Source: Stereum hirsutum FP-91666 SS1
Taxonomy: Eukaryota; Basidiomycota; Agaricomycetes; Russulales; Stereaceae
Length of the DNA stretch: 64,000 nucleotides
Assembly: GCF_000264905.1 (NCBI RefSeq)
Contig: NW_006763141.1
Coordinates: 800,600-864,599, forward strand
Reading direction: 5' to 3'
Below the pieces are notes generated by a model. That model worked only from the letters and a program-made list of their open reading frames with translations, searched no databases and had not been told where the DNA came from. The position numbers were made by a program, and so were the translations under genes. This document shows positions 13,395-23,982 of this stretch, in pieces (the stretch's first letter is position 1; each line of letters starts with the position of its first letter).

Positions 13395-16300
13395 CTAATC
13401 AACCTCATTCATCTCCTCCTCTGACCTTCCCGTCCTCGCAGTCTCACCCTCCCCCACTTCCTCACCCTGAACGACCTGTACAACCTCCGTCCCACCACCA
13501 CCCCCACTTCTACCTCCACCACCAACATTCCCATCCCTCATCGCCCCCTCCCTCCTCCTCCTCAAACTCCCCTCATAAGCCCTCCCCACCCACTTAACCA
13601 TCCCTATCCCCTTCTTATCCCCCTCTGCAACCAACTTATGATGCAGCACCTCCAAATCGCGCCACAGAAGCAGCGGGGGGACCGTATCGTCGGGCACCTC
13701 GACGGGCGAGGTGAGACGGACGATGGGGCGAGTGGGGGAGGTGAGGACGGTGCGAGTGGAACGGAGGGAGGGGAGCGGTGTGGGTTGACGGAGGGTGGAG
13801 GGAGGGTAGCGGGTGGTGAAGGTGCGGAGGAGGGAGAGGGCGCGGGGCAGGTTTTTGGTCCTACATAATCGAAGATAAACCAATGAAGTTAGTACGAGGT
13901 CTATGTGGTATGGGAGGTATGGGAGACGTACAGCGCCAAAATCCGAATCATGGCCGAATTCGCCCTCTCGATCATCCTCGCGCCCACTCTCTCCTTCGAG
14001 TTCTCATTCTCGCAACGCATCCCCCGCTCCTCGAGCACCTCCCACATCCCCCACACATCCTCCGCAAACCTCAACGCCACCTCCCTCTCCCTCTCTTTCT
14101 CGCTCTTCGCATCTCTATTCGCATCTCCATTCACACTCCCATCCCCTCCACCATCCCCTCCACCCCGATCCCGCTCAACCCGAATCGGCATCGCACACCT
14201 CTCCAACGCCTCCACCAAACTCCTCCCGCTCGGCTTCATCGCAGCCGACTCAGACTCAGACTCAGACTTACCGAAGAGTTCAAAGAACAGCTTATGGCTC
14301 GCTTCGAACGAATTGTGAGCGTAGTGGATGGAGAGGTATGAGTTGAGGAGGGGTGTCGTCAGTTTGACGTTTCGGAAGATGGAGGGGGTGGTGTTGGATT
14401 GAGAGTGAGTGCTCGAACTCGAAGAAGATTGGGAGTGAGTGCTCGAACTCGGAGGAGATTGGGATTGAGTGCTCGAGCTCGAAGAAGATTGGGATTGGGT
14501 GCTCGAACTCGAAGAAGATTGGGATTGAGTGCTTGAACTCGAAGGAGATTGGGATTGAGTGCTCGAACTCGAGCTCGATTGGGATTGAGCGCTGAAACTC
14601 GAAGGAGATTGAGACTGTGCGTCGACGATCTGCATGAATATGGCTCTAGCCTCGCGGAGGACTTCAGAGCGGCTCTGGGGCGGGATATGCGAGAAGCTTG
14701 TGTTGTCGGAGCTGGGACTGGAAGAGGTGGATTTGATGGAGGTTTGGGGTTGTGTTTGTTCGTGATGTTGATGCTGTGATGTGGACGTCGAGGATGAGGC
14801 TGATGTTGCGGTCTTGGTCGAGGAAGTAGAGGACGCAGAGGTGGTGTTCACTTCGTCGGCAGCATCCTTGACGAGCGGCGCCAAAGACCTCTTGAACGGA
14901 GGCCTATACGCCGCATACGCATTGAACACATACATCATCACCTCCTCATTAATCTCCACCCTTCCCTCTCCCTCTCCCTCCGCCTTCCCTTTCTCTTTCT
15001 CTTTCACTCTCACCCCCTCATTCCCTCCCACCCCTCCCGCCACCCCATCCCCCTCACCCCCCTCCACCGTCCTCACCATCTCCGCCAATATCCACCTCAC
15101 CCTCGGTAAATCCCCCATCCTCTTCGCTCCCTCTAGTAACGCCAAAAAAACCAACTGACCCGGCCTAAACCTCCCCCTCCCATACGCATCTCTATTCACT
15201 CCACTCCCCCCCACACCACCACCGCCCAACATCTCTCTAGCGAGTCTAAACGCCTCACCCACATATTCTTTTTCTCCGCTCCGAGCCAGAGCCATAATCA
15301 CGCCCCCATAACTCCGTTCGCTAGGCTGCATCCGTCTATCTACAGTCATTTCAGTCCAGAGATCGAGAGCGCGTTCGGGCTCGGAGCGATATGTGTGTGC
15401 GCAAGCGAGGAGCATAGTAGCGTATATCCCCTCAGTGGGGTCCGGATGCGCTACATAACGCATATGGGCGAAGAGGTCCCATGCTTGGGCGCGGGATATC
15501 GATGCGAGAGAGGGGGAATGGGAGGGCGTGGTGTGGAGGAGTTGGGTTATTAGGTGGTGGTAGGTCTCGAGAGGGGCGGGGAGGGACGCGTTTTCGTAGG
15601 TGTGCAGGAGGGTTAGGGCGGAGGTGGGTAGGGAGGATTTGGGGGAGAGGCGTTGGTGGGCTTTTATGTGGAGGTGACGTTGGTGTGGGGTTGGGGAGGC
15701 TGTGGAGGGGGAGGAGGAGGGTTAGAGGGTGTGTGGTGAGACGGGAAGAGAGGAGAGGAGAGGAGGGCGTACTGGTGAGGAAGTTTTGCATGAAGGTTTC
15801 GAGGGAGGGGACGTCGGCTTCTGCGGCGTAGAAAGTCATGATGTCGTCAATGGATTCTTCGGGAACAGTTACGCTGGCTCGCTAGATATATATTTTGAGT
15901 TAAAGTGCGGAGAACAAAGGGCAAAACTCCTAGCTTACCTTCATTAACACCAGCGTCTCTTCCGCTAAATCGGGTTCATGGAGTTCTAACTGAAGAAACC
16001 AGATCTCAACAACTGAATTATACTGAGTGAAGAGTGATGAGGTACGCACACAAACACGAATCATAGCCTTCCATTCATCCTCAAGCAACCACACGATAGG
16101 CACCTGACTTTTCGGCACGGTACTCGTCCCTCCCAAAATCGGATGCAAAGACCTCTGCGCTGCCTCGAACCTCGGTAAGATCTCACGCAACCTCGCAAGG
16201 ACGCGTCGATGTGGTGAATTAACATCCACATTGACGTCAGGAACGGACTCTTCAGCGGAGGTATCGACACCAAGACGTTGTCGAAGGGTGTTCGTTAGCG

Positions 16301-16943
16301 AGCTTTCGGATTCCGCGCGTGGAGGGTGAGAGTACGGTGTCTGTGGATGTGCGAGACGTTCTGCGATGCGCTCGACGAGGGACCAGTCTTCCATTTGTTT
16401 TTGATTTTGAGGGGATTCGGGAAGCTGGGATGGCGGTGGTTCGATGGCGAGTAGGTCTTCGTAGATGGCAAGGAGCTCATCTTCTGTTGGTCCTGGTTCA
16501 GGTTCGACGATATCACGCTACATACAATTGACATTTGAGCATCAAGTTGCGTGCAGCAGTCCATGAACACGCACATACCTGTGATACTTCGATTTTTGTC
16601 AACGACTCTACGCGACGTGCGAGCTCTGCCTGGGCCACCCTGTTCGTCTCTGTCTGCAAAACCGCAAGCGACATGCTTGGCACACGTCTCCGTCGTCTTG
16701 AAGCAGAGTCAATCGTGAAGTACAAGATAACGAAGAAGTAGCCAAGACGCACCTGTGGCCGAAGGCGTCTCCAGATGCCATTAGCTCTGGGGGTGGCATG
16801 CTCGGAGACGGTGCGGTCGCGAGATGCATCCTCCTTCGAATGACATGACCGCAGGCATTGGCGTTACTGGACCCAAGACGAGCAGAAGCTCTGAGCCAAG
16901 TGAGGTCGAGCAGAGCAGGGGGCAGCGCAGACGCAGACGACAT
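13395..16943 (-). CDS. Pentatricopeptide-repeat (PPR) protein, probably mitochondrial
   Basis: Large helical-repeat protein of about 1,000 residues, likely binding mitochondrial RNA. The start ATG (16941-16943) gives MSSASALPPALLDLTWLRAS.. with Arg-rich, acid-poor residues, a plausible presequence. Exon 1 joins RRRRRVPSMSLAVLQ, then an exon with EPGPTEDELLAIYEDL and MEDWSLVERIAERL. Further exons include EESIDDIMTFYAAEADVPS, LLHTYENASLPAPLETYHHL, AWDLFAHMRYV and IYATMLLACAHTYRSEPERA, with the spacing of PPR helix pairs. A Ser/Gln-rich insert encoded by seven 30-bp repeats (about 14400-14613) interrupts the second half. The final exon (13395 to about 13870) begins TKNLPRALSLLRTF and ends in a Gly-rich acidic tail. 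The gene is strongly pyrimidine-skewed on the plus strand. It diverges from malate dehydrogenase at 17219. The target RNA is unknown. Confidence 0.8.
14400..14613. repeat. Coding minisatellite, about 7 copies of a 30-bp unit
   Basis: Seven near-identical 30-bp units (core gagtgctcgaactcgaagaa) lie in tandem inside the PPR gene. Read on the minus strand each unit encodes ten residues of the type SQSSSSSSTQ, with S/P and Q/H substitutions between copies. The length is a multiple of three, so copy-number change would not break the frame. Confidence 0.93.
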
Positions 16944-17218
16944 CCCAGCAAGTTCACGAAAACAATACAAAACAAAAACACAAGACAAGAGCAGCCCAAT
17001 GCGTGATATCTCGTGTTTTGGGTCGCGGATGGAGGTGGCGAACAAACGGCCGCACATGATTTGCTGAAATCTTCCGTTGCTGAAATTGCAATAGCCAATC
17101 ACGCACGGGGACGGACCGCGGTGTGGGGTTGGCCCGTTCGGGGCGTACATAAAGCCTTCCGTCTCAGCTCAGGTCACCAGTCTATCCTTCCTTCATCCAC
17201 CCACCTCCTTCCTTCACA
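16944..17218. promoter_or_regulatory. Bidirectional promoter between PPR gene and malate dehydrogenase
   Basis: The 275 bp separating two divergent start codons. It contains a CCAAT sequence (gccaatcacg at about 17092) and an A/T-rich TACATAAAG (about 17143) some 70 bp upstream of the malate dehydrogenase ATG, followed by a pyrimidine-rich leader. Both genes may be driven from here; this follows from position only. Confidence 0.5.
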
Positions 17219-18973
17219 ATGCCCAAAGCTGTCGTTCTCGGTGCTGCAGGTACCGTTTCTTTTGGGATCTGATTTTTTTGAGCCAGAATTGAATCAATAA
17301 AATCAGGTGGAATCGGCCAGCCTCTCGCGCTCCTCCTCAAGTCTAACCCACTCGTCACGGAGGTAATCGCTCCCCACATAATCCACCGTTACCACCAGGC
17401 CTCACCCATCCCATCCCGACGCGCCTCTCGCGCTGCTCGCTAGCTCGGCCTCTTCGATATCGTCAACACCCCCGGTGTCGCCGCCGATCTCTCCCACATC
17501 TCCACCCCAGCCAAGGTCCAGGGGTTCCTGCCACCCGATGACGGTCTCAAGAAGGCACTCACCGGCGCTGACATCGTCGTCATCCCCGCCGGTGTTCCTC
17601 GTAAACCTGGTGTACGTTCATCTCTCCCTCCCCCGCATCTGCCCCGCGATCCGTGTAGATTGACATGAGCTCGATTTGTAGATGACGCGGTAAGCAGGCC
17701 CAGACTATTCGAGGTCGCAGCTACTGATCATGGGCTTCTGTCGCCACCAGAGATGATCTCTTCAAGGTGCGTCTCTTCAATCCATCTCATCGATCTCCCA
17801 CATTCTTACTCCATATATCCTGTTTTTCTATCTCAGATCAACGCAGGCATCGTCCGCGATCTCGCCACAGGTATCGCCACCACAGCACCCAAAGCCTTCG
17901 TCCTCGTCATCTCAAACCCAGTCAACTCCACCGTCCCCATCGTCGCCGAGGTCTTCAAGAAGCACGGTGTCTTTGACCCAAAGAAGTACGCACCTCGCCC
18001 TTCTACCCCACGTCCGCGAATCTAAACTAATGTGGTATTCATTGAAATTGAATGAAGGCTTTTCGGTGTGACGACCCTCGACGTCGTCCGCGCATCCACA
18101 TTCGTCTCTGAAATCCTCGGTGATCTCTCCAAGGCGCCCTCCGTCGTCGTCCCCGTCGTCGGCGGCCACAGCGGCGTCACCGTACGTCTCTCTCATCGCT
18201 AAAGCCCCTATTCAGTCCTCCATCCATCTTACTCACACTTCCTCTCCCTCTCTCCCTCCCTACACAAACAGATCGTCCCCCTCCTCTCTCAATCCTCCCA
18301 CCCCCTCCCCACCTCCCTCTCCTCCACCGACATCACAACCCTAACCAAACGCATCCAATTCGGCGGCGACGAAGTCGTGAAAGCGAAAGATGGCGCCGGG
18401 TCCGCCACGCTCTCCATGGCCTACGCCGGGGCCGAGTTCACTTCCAAGGTCCTGAGAGCGATTGGGGGCGAGAAGGGGATCGTTGTGCCTAGTTATGTTC
18501 ATCTGAGTGCGGATAAGACAGGGGGGGAGGGGTTGGTGAAGGAGGTGGGGAGGGAGTTGGAGTATTTTAGTGCGAATGTTGAGATTGGGGTGCGTAACTC
18601 TTTTGCCTTTTCGACACCTTGTTTTGGTTGTGTGGTGGGTGTAAGATGGTTTACTGATTCGTGTGTTTTGTTTTTGTTTTTGTGTGGATTGTTGGATGTA
18701 GCCCGAGGGCGTGGCGAAGATCCATTCGCTTGGGAAGTTGAACGAGTACGAGCAGGGTCTCATTCAAGCTGCCGTCCCCGAGTTGGCTATCAATATCGAG
18801 AAGGTGCGTCTTTTCTTCCCTGCCCTCCTCTCCCCCTCCTCCCCCTTCCTCCCCTGCTTCCCCGGCCTTTCCTTTTGCTTACCATCACCTTCCTCCCTCT
18901 ATGCTCACCATCACCTCCCATCCTCGTCCTCATCACACAGGGCGTAAGCTTCATCGGCGCATCCAAGCTCTAA
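17219..18973 (+). CDS. NAD-dependent malate dehydrogenase with C-terminal SKL (peroxisome-type signal)
   Basis: Interconverts malate and oxaloacetate with NAD. Ten exons, all in frame: 17219-17249, 17307-17362, 17444-17611, 17682-17689, 17751-17766, 17837-17985, 18058-18181, 18272-18589, 18702-18803, 18941-18973; 334 residues. The protein starts [20 protein letters not shown] (NAD-binding GAAGGIGQ), then [20 protein letters not shown] (substrate Arg loop), [28 protein letters not shown] (catalytic His) and SMAYAGAEF. It is of the mitochondrial/bacterial MDH type but has no N-terminal presequence, and the last exon encodes only [13 protein letters not shown] is the canonical PTS1, so a peroxisomal (glyoxylate cycle or beta-oxidation redox shuttle) role is likely, as for yeast Mdh3; cytosolic or dual location is possible. 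Exons of 8 and 16 nt are unusual. Confidence 0.96.
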
Positions 18974-21265
18974 TCCAACCAAATCACGACCCTACATCGA
19001 CCTGTACTCCCGTAGAAGGCGTGGTGGAGAAGGCGTGGCGGAGAAGGAGTGGCGGAGAAGGAAGAAGAAGAAGAAGTGAAGCAGAAATACCAAGTACCAA
19101 GTAAGTATGTTGTAAAGTGGGATCGGATCCAACGCGGACGTTTGTACGAGTCTTTTGTTATACATGTGTGCTTTTGAAGATTATCATTGCGTATACAATT
19201 TACGGATTTGTAGAGGATCGAATCTTTGCTGGAAGGTGGGATGATATCGGTGTTGGGTTGCATGAGATCGGTCGATACGCGACATTTAGTCGGCCGATTC
19301 TGGGATCCGCGTTCATGTATGTGACTTCAGGCTATGCGATTAGCGATGGATGTCAATGGTCGTCGACCTCTCGTTGCTGGGCGCTGATTCTTCGCTGGAA
19401 CTTGCGATTGACAGTCACTGTTACCATTGACAGCCATCACAACGTCGTGGTATGTTAACGCTGAGCGCCGATCCATGATGATCATGGGTGCCAGTGATAG
19501 TCTTGAATACTTGAGTAGCTGGCCATGGCTATGGAATGGAAGTCCACTATCTTTTACACTGTCAATGTCACTGCCGGCACCACATACCCACTGGCAGAAG
19601 GAGAGCCTGAGACGAGCAATGGGGCAGTAGGATGCGGGGAGGAAGAGGGGAGTGAAGAATGAAGAACAGTCACGGTGAGTAAGTACATTGATCTACAGGA
19701 ACAGTCCATGGTGCGTGCCATGTCCACTCTCAAAGATGGCTCCCAGGCTGTCAAACTGCATATTGCTCTAGAAGGGCGGTGGTGTGCTGGGATCATGATG
19801 GATTTTCAGGAGAAAACAGGTCACGGTGACCCGGGTGGAAGGAACTGAAGGAATTCGAAGACTCGACGGAAGGAAAGCAACGCTGTAACACTGGATGCAA
19901 CAAAGTTAGAGAAACTGATGGTCGAAAGAGTTAATTTATGGAAGAGCCTGATGATTGACGGATTGCAGCAACGGCAGAGCGTTGTGGCTACGTATTCTAA
20001 AAGTACTGTCCGAATCAAAATAAGTTCCTTCGCCACGGTGGCCGCTCCCTCCAGTGATCGTAGTCACTAATAAAAGCCCCCATTCTAGTCCTCTAGACGA
20101 CGTGAGAGCTCGGAGCGCTGTGTGGCCCACGTTCGTGGTCTCCCTGGAACTCACGCCGCACAAAATACTGCCTCTCTTACACCGTCGTGGGATCGTATCT
20201 TATTTCTAAATCCTAAAGCACGGAGAAAGGATTCGGCCGCAGCTCAAGTGCAGTAATTTGTTGTGCATATAAGTACAGCGCGGGTCCGTCGTTCGCGGAT
20301 GACTGGCAATGAATTGTTACTACTGACGAGTCGGTCTTTTCGAGGATTGAGAAGGAAGATAGACTTTGGGTAAGGGCCTATACTGGTCTTGCCCGCAGTT
20401 TCCACGTCCTCGGAGTATATTCTTGTAGAAGGCCATAAAATCACTCCAAGGACGTCCAAGTGATGGGGAGACCGACGTCTAACATGCGCCACAATCTGAA
20501 CAAGCGCCACACAAGCAATCCAAGTTGATTCACCCCGGCGTGTCGGGCCCGAAAGCCCCCGAGATCCAATACCGTCCCATCACCTCGCCTCCCTAACTTG
20601 AACAACTGACGCACGGACCACGCAATCGTTAAACCCCCGTCCATGCTCAGCAGCCAGAATGAGCTATCCTGTAGCGTTCTTGACCCTCACTCGAGCATGC
20701 ACCGCCTTTTCTAGTCAGTACACACCACCATGGGAGAAGATCAGAGGATCCGGTATCCAATTTTTGCTCGATGCGTCCTGATATCATTATGTCCCTGCAA
20801 TCGCCGCGACTCAAGCTTTGATGATTTACATAAATGAAGAATGCATCATGCAAGGCACACACGGCTCGGAACAGTGCTAGGCCACTCACTAATACCTTAG
20901 CTCGTACATACGCGGTTCTCAGGGAGAAACTTCGTATTTCTTCGCTCCTTCAAGTTGCTCATCACCTCTTCGACTCTTCGAGCGAACCTACCTCGAGTCA
21001 GGTCGTACTCGCTCGCCTCTCCGTTCCATAGTAGCTTCCTTCTTCCTCGAGCTTTTGCCTTCAGGTCTTTCTAAGAAGAACGACAGTCGCTGTGCTAACC
21101 CGACGAACTCGTTGGCAGTCTCAGTTGTAAATCGCAGACCTGCGGACTTTGCGGGGCTCTTCTTCGCGTTTTTTGCGTGCCACGGTTTGACAGCGACGTC
21201 GCGTTGCTTCGAGTTGTTTGTTTGACAGCAGCGCCATCGTCGTTCGTGCTAGTGCTAGTGGCGTC
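18974..21265. other. Gene-free interval of 2.3 kb
   Basis: 3' flank of malate dehydrogenase and upstream region of DUF6533 copy 2. The last 250 bp are pyrimidine-rich, like a fungal promoter and leader. Open frames here are short, overlap on both strands and show no domains or usable splice partners. No RNA gene or clear repeat was seen. Confidence 0.4.
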
Positions 21266-23669
21266 ATGGCGGACAGTTCAAGCTCGCAGTTGCACGATCT
21301 GGCGAACTGCTTGTCGGACTGGAGGTTGACTTCAGTAAGTTCTCGTTTGTTCTTTCCCCGTTATCTTTTCCCGTACAGCGACCGTCTTGTATAATTGAAT
21401 ACACGTCGAGTCGTGCTCTCCGTACCGTGCGCAACATCAAAGCCGACGGTAGAGATCTTCCAATTCATTGCAGTAAGAAGATCATCACTCTGCCCCTATG
21501 TTGGGAACCGTCGGCGCTTAATTCTTTCTTCGAGGCGTCTGTTACTTTGTGGGGGTAGTGTTTGATGTGCTGTGCCACTGAGCTGACGTCTTTCTATTAT
21601 CCCCTTTTTTGCAGAGTATCGCTGGTGAGTGAGATGATTAGCGATTATTTTTGGCATTCAAAGCGTGCTGATGAGAGTCTGTGACTTTCTCCCTTTTGAC
21701 GTCTGTGTCCTCGACACGCCACGGTGCAGTGGCTAGCAGTGCTCTTCTTGTGAGTCCATCATACACTACATACGCACCATAATGAGCTGAAACCCTTCAC
21801 TTCGCCAGTTTTACGACTACACCCTCACTTGGTCCGAGGAGGTTCGTACGCCACATCCCCATCCTACCACTTTCCATTCGATTATCAACCTAAGCTGACA
21901 CCTAAGTCTTGTTGTATCTCGTGGTGCCGCATTGTGCGTAGGTCCGATTCTTGTGGGTACCTGAACGGCCCAACTTCGGACGCATATTGTTCTTCTTTGC
22001 TCGGTATCCCGCCCTCGCTGGTGCGATTATCGATATATTGCCTGTAGGTCTCATCTGCCTGTTGGTTTTCTCTGTCCATGGACAAGTCTCACGTTGACAT
22101 GATTTCGTCATCATGTTGTGATTATATTGCGAGAATAGGCGACAGTGGCGCTGGGGAACGTCCTCACATGTATACGACTCATCACGATCATTGCAGCAGA
22201 CCGTAAGTACTTCTGACCAGCACTTTACTCCGGGTCTGGCGGCACGAACTGATATTTTGCTGTGATGTATGGCGTGTGGTGTTTAGTTGTGTTCGCGACA
22301 CGTACATGGGCGATCTGGCAGCGCGACAGGCGAATAATAATTTTCCTGATATGCGTGTCCATCGTAAGCCGCATTTGTCTCCTCCCATCCTTCTTTTGGG
22401 ACTCAATACATCCCTGAACTCTCATAGGCAGCAATCGTCCCTGCCGTAGTCATCATCGAAAAAGACATAGTCACCACCGTCTGTACGTACGCGTTCTCTC
22501 AAATCCTTCCGTTGTGCATAAAAAGCCGATGTCTACGTCGTTCGAATTCAATTAGGGGGTCCCTCTGTAGCACCCGACCTCACCAACTCGTCGCAATGTC
22601 AGATCCTGGTCAGCGCCGTCAAGAACGTGTGGGTCGTTCCGTATGTCATCGTCATTTGTTATGAATTCAGTGCGTACCCTGCTCGGATTCTCATTCACAC
22701 CACTTTATCATGCGAGACTGCGTGGTACCGTAAACTGACATCTACCGGCTGTACACTGTTGTATCAGTTACGCTCACCCTTTCTATGTACAAAATTCTGG
22801 CATATTTCCGGGAAGCGCCTATAGCCACTAGATCGCCTCTAATGCATGTACTTTGGACAGATGGTCAGTCTCTCGGTCTTTGAACTCCAACATACTTACT
22901 CTGTGCGGGTGGCGCTCAACTGGTTTCTTCCTCACAGGTATCATGTACTTCGTATTCATGCTCCGTGAGTAGAACGTCGCGGACATCACCAAATTAGAGG
23001 CTCATGTTCTTTTTGAACACCCAGTATTAGGAGTTTTCAATATCGTTCTCGTTCTTCAAGTTTCCGTTCGTATACCTACTCCATCCTCTGCCATTATGCG
23101 GTCTTACTGACCTGTTCGTACCCTTCAGGCTCCTCAACTCCGTTCCGGCGGCACGCAGTACGTCGACAATCATCTTCGTCCTCACTTAAACCTACTGACG
23201 CTCTTCCCCCTCACCAAGACTTCAAATGATCCTCCACAGTGTCCTCTCAACCCGCGCCGTCCTCCACCTCTCCTCCACATCCTCCCGAACCCTCAACGGT
23301 GCCAACACTGGCTCAGGCTCGATAACGGACTATAAATTCACAAGTATGATCTTTCCCGACCAATATACGCCCGACACTGTCGATTCGGGTGGGTCTTCTG
23401 GGACGAGTACGAGTGGGAGCGGGGGCGCGTATTCCAAGATGATGACGACGACTGTGACGGATGAATCTACGAGTCGGGGGGCAGGACCGGTGTCGGTTGG
23501 ATCGCATGATATCGAGATGGGAGTTATGGGAACCGATGCAAGAGAGGGTGGGGGAGGACGGAGAGGGGAGGGGGCCGTGTTGGAAGTACCGAGAAGTCCG
23601 CTGAGCCCTAGTTTACCTCGAAGTCCGACGCTTGTGGATGTCTATGTGGGGCACGGGGACAAACCATGA
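21266..23669 (+). CDS. DUF6533-type seven-helix membrane protein, copy 2
   Basis: Multi-pass membrane protein of unknown function. Exon 1 (21266-21334) encodes MADSSSSQLHDLANCLSD; a long first intron (about 280 nt) follows, then tiny exons giving SIA, VASSALL and FYDYTLTWSEE, which is the DUF6533 core. Later exons read VRFLWVPERPNFGRILFFFARYPALAG, TCIRLITIIAAD, LVFATRTWAIWQRDRR, NVWVVPYVIVICYEF, LTLSMYKILAYFREAP, GIMYFVFML, GVFNIVLVLQ. The last exon (from about 23217) has LQMILHSVLSTRAVLHLSS and a long Gly/Ser-rich tail with DIEMG. All introns I could place have GT donors. Intron positions match copies 1 and 3, so these are true paralogs. Seven hydrophobic segments suggest a receptor-like or sensor role, but none is demonstrated. 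Confidence 0.88.
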
Positions 23670-23982
23670 CGTTTTCCGTATTCTTGCTTTGTATTGGGTG
23701 CATTTACTGTACGTGTCTTGTTCTGTGATTCTAGGGTGGCCGTGAATGTGAGGGACGTTGATCGATCTCAACACTTATAGCGTGCTCGACAAGCAGTCTA
23801 ACTACTCACTCGCGGGCGAAATCGACAACGACAGCATAAACGACATATTTGATTGCGGATAGCAGGAAAACCGGATAGCAAATGAATTGAGAAAACTGTC
23901 GAAAAGTGCGGAAGACATATTTGACATCAACGGCGAGTAAGTAGCAGAAGAAACAAGAAATTCATAGTAAAACGTCCATGAA

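Noticed and set aside
13883..14346. Plus-strand Pro/Ser/His-rich frames
   Set aside because: Antisense of the PPR exon with strong strand composition bias.
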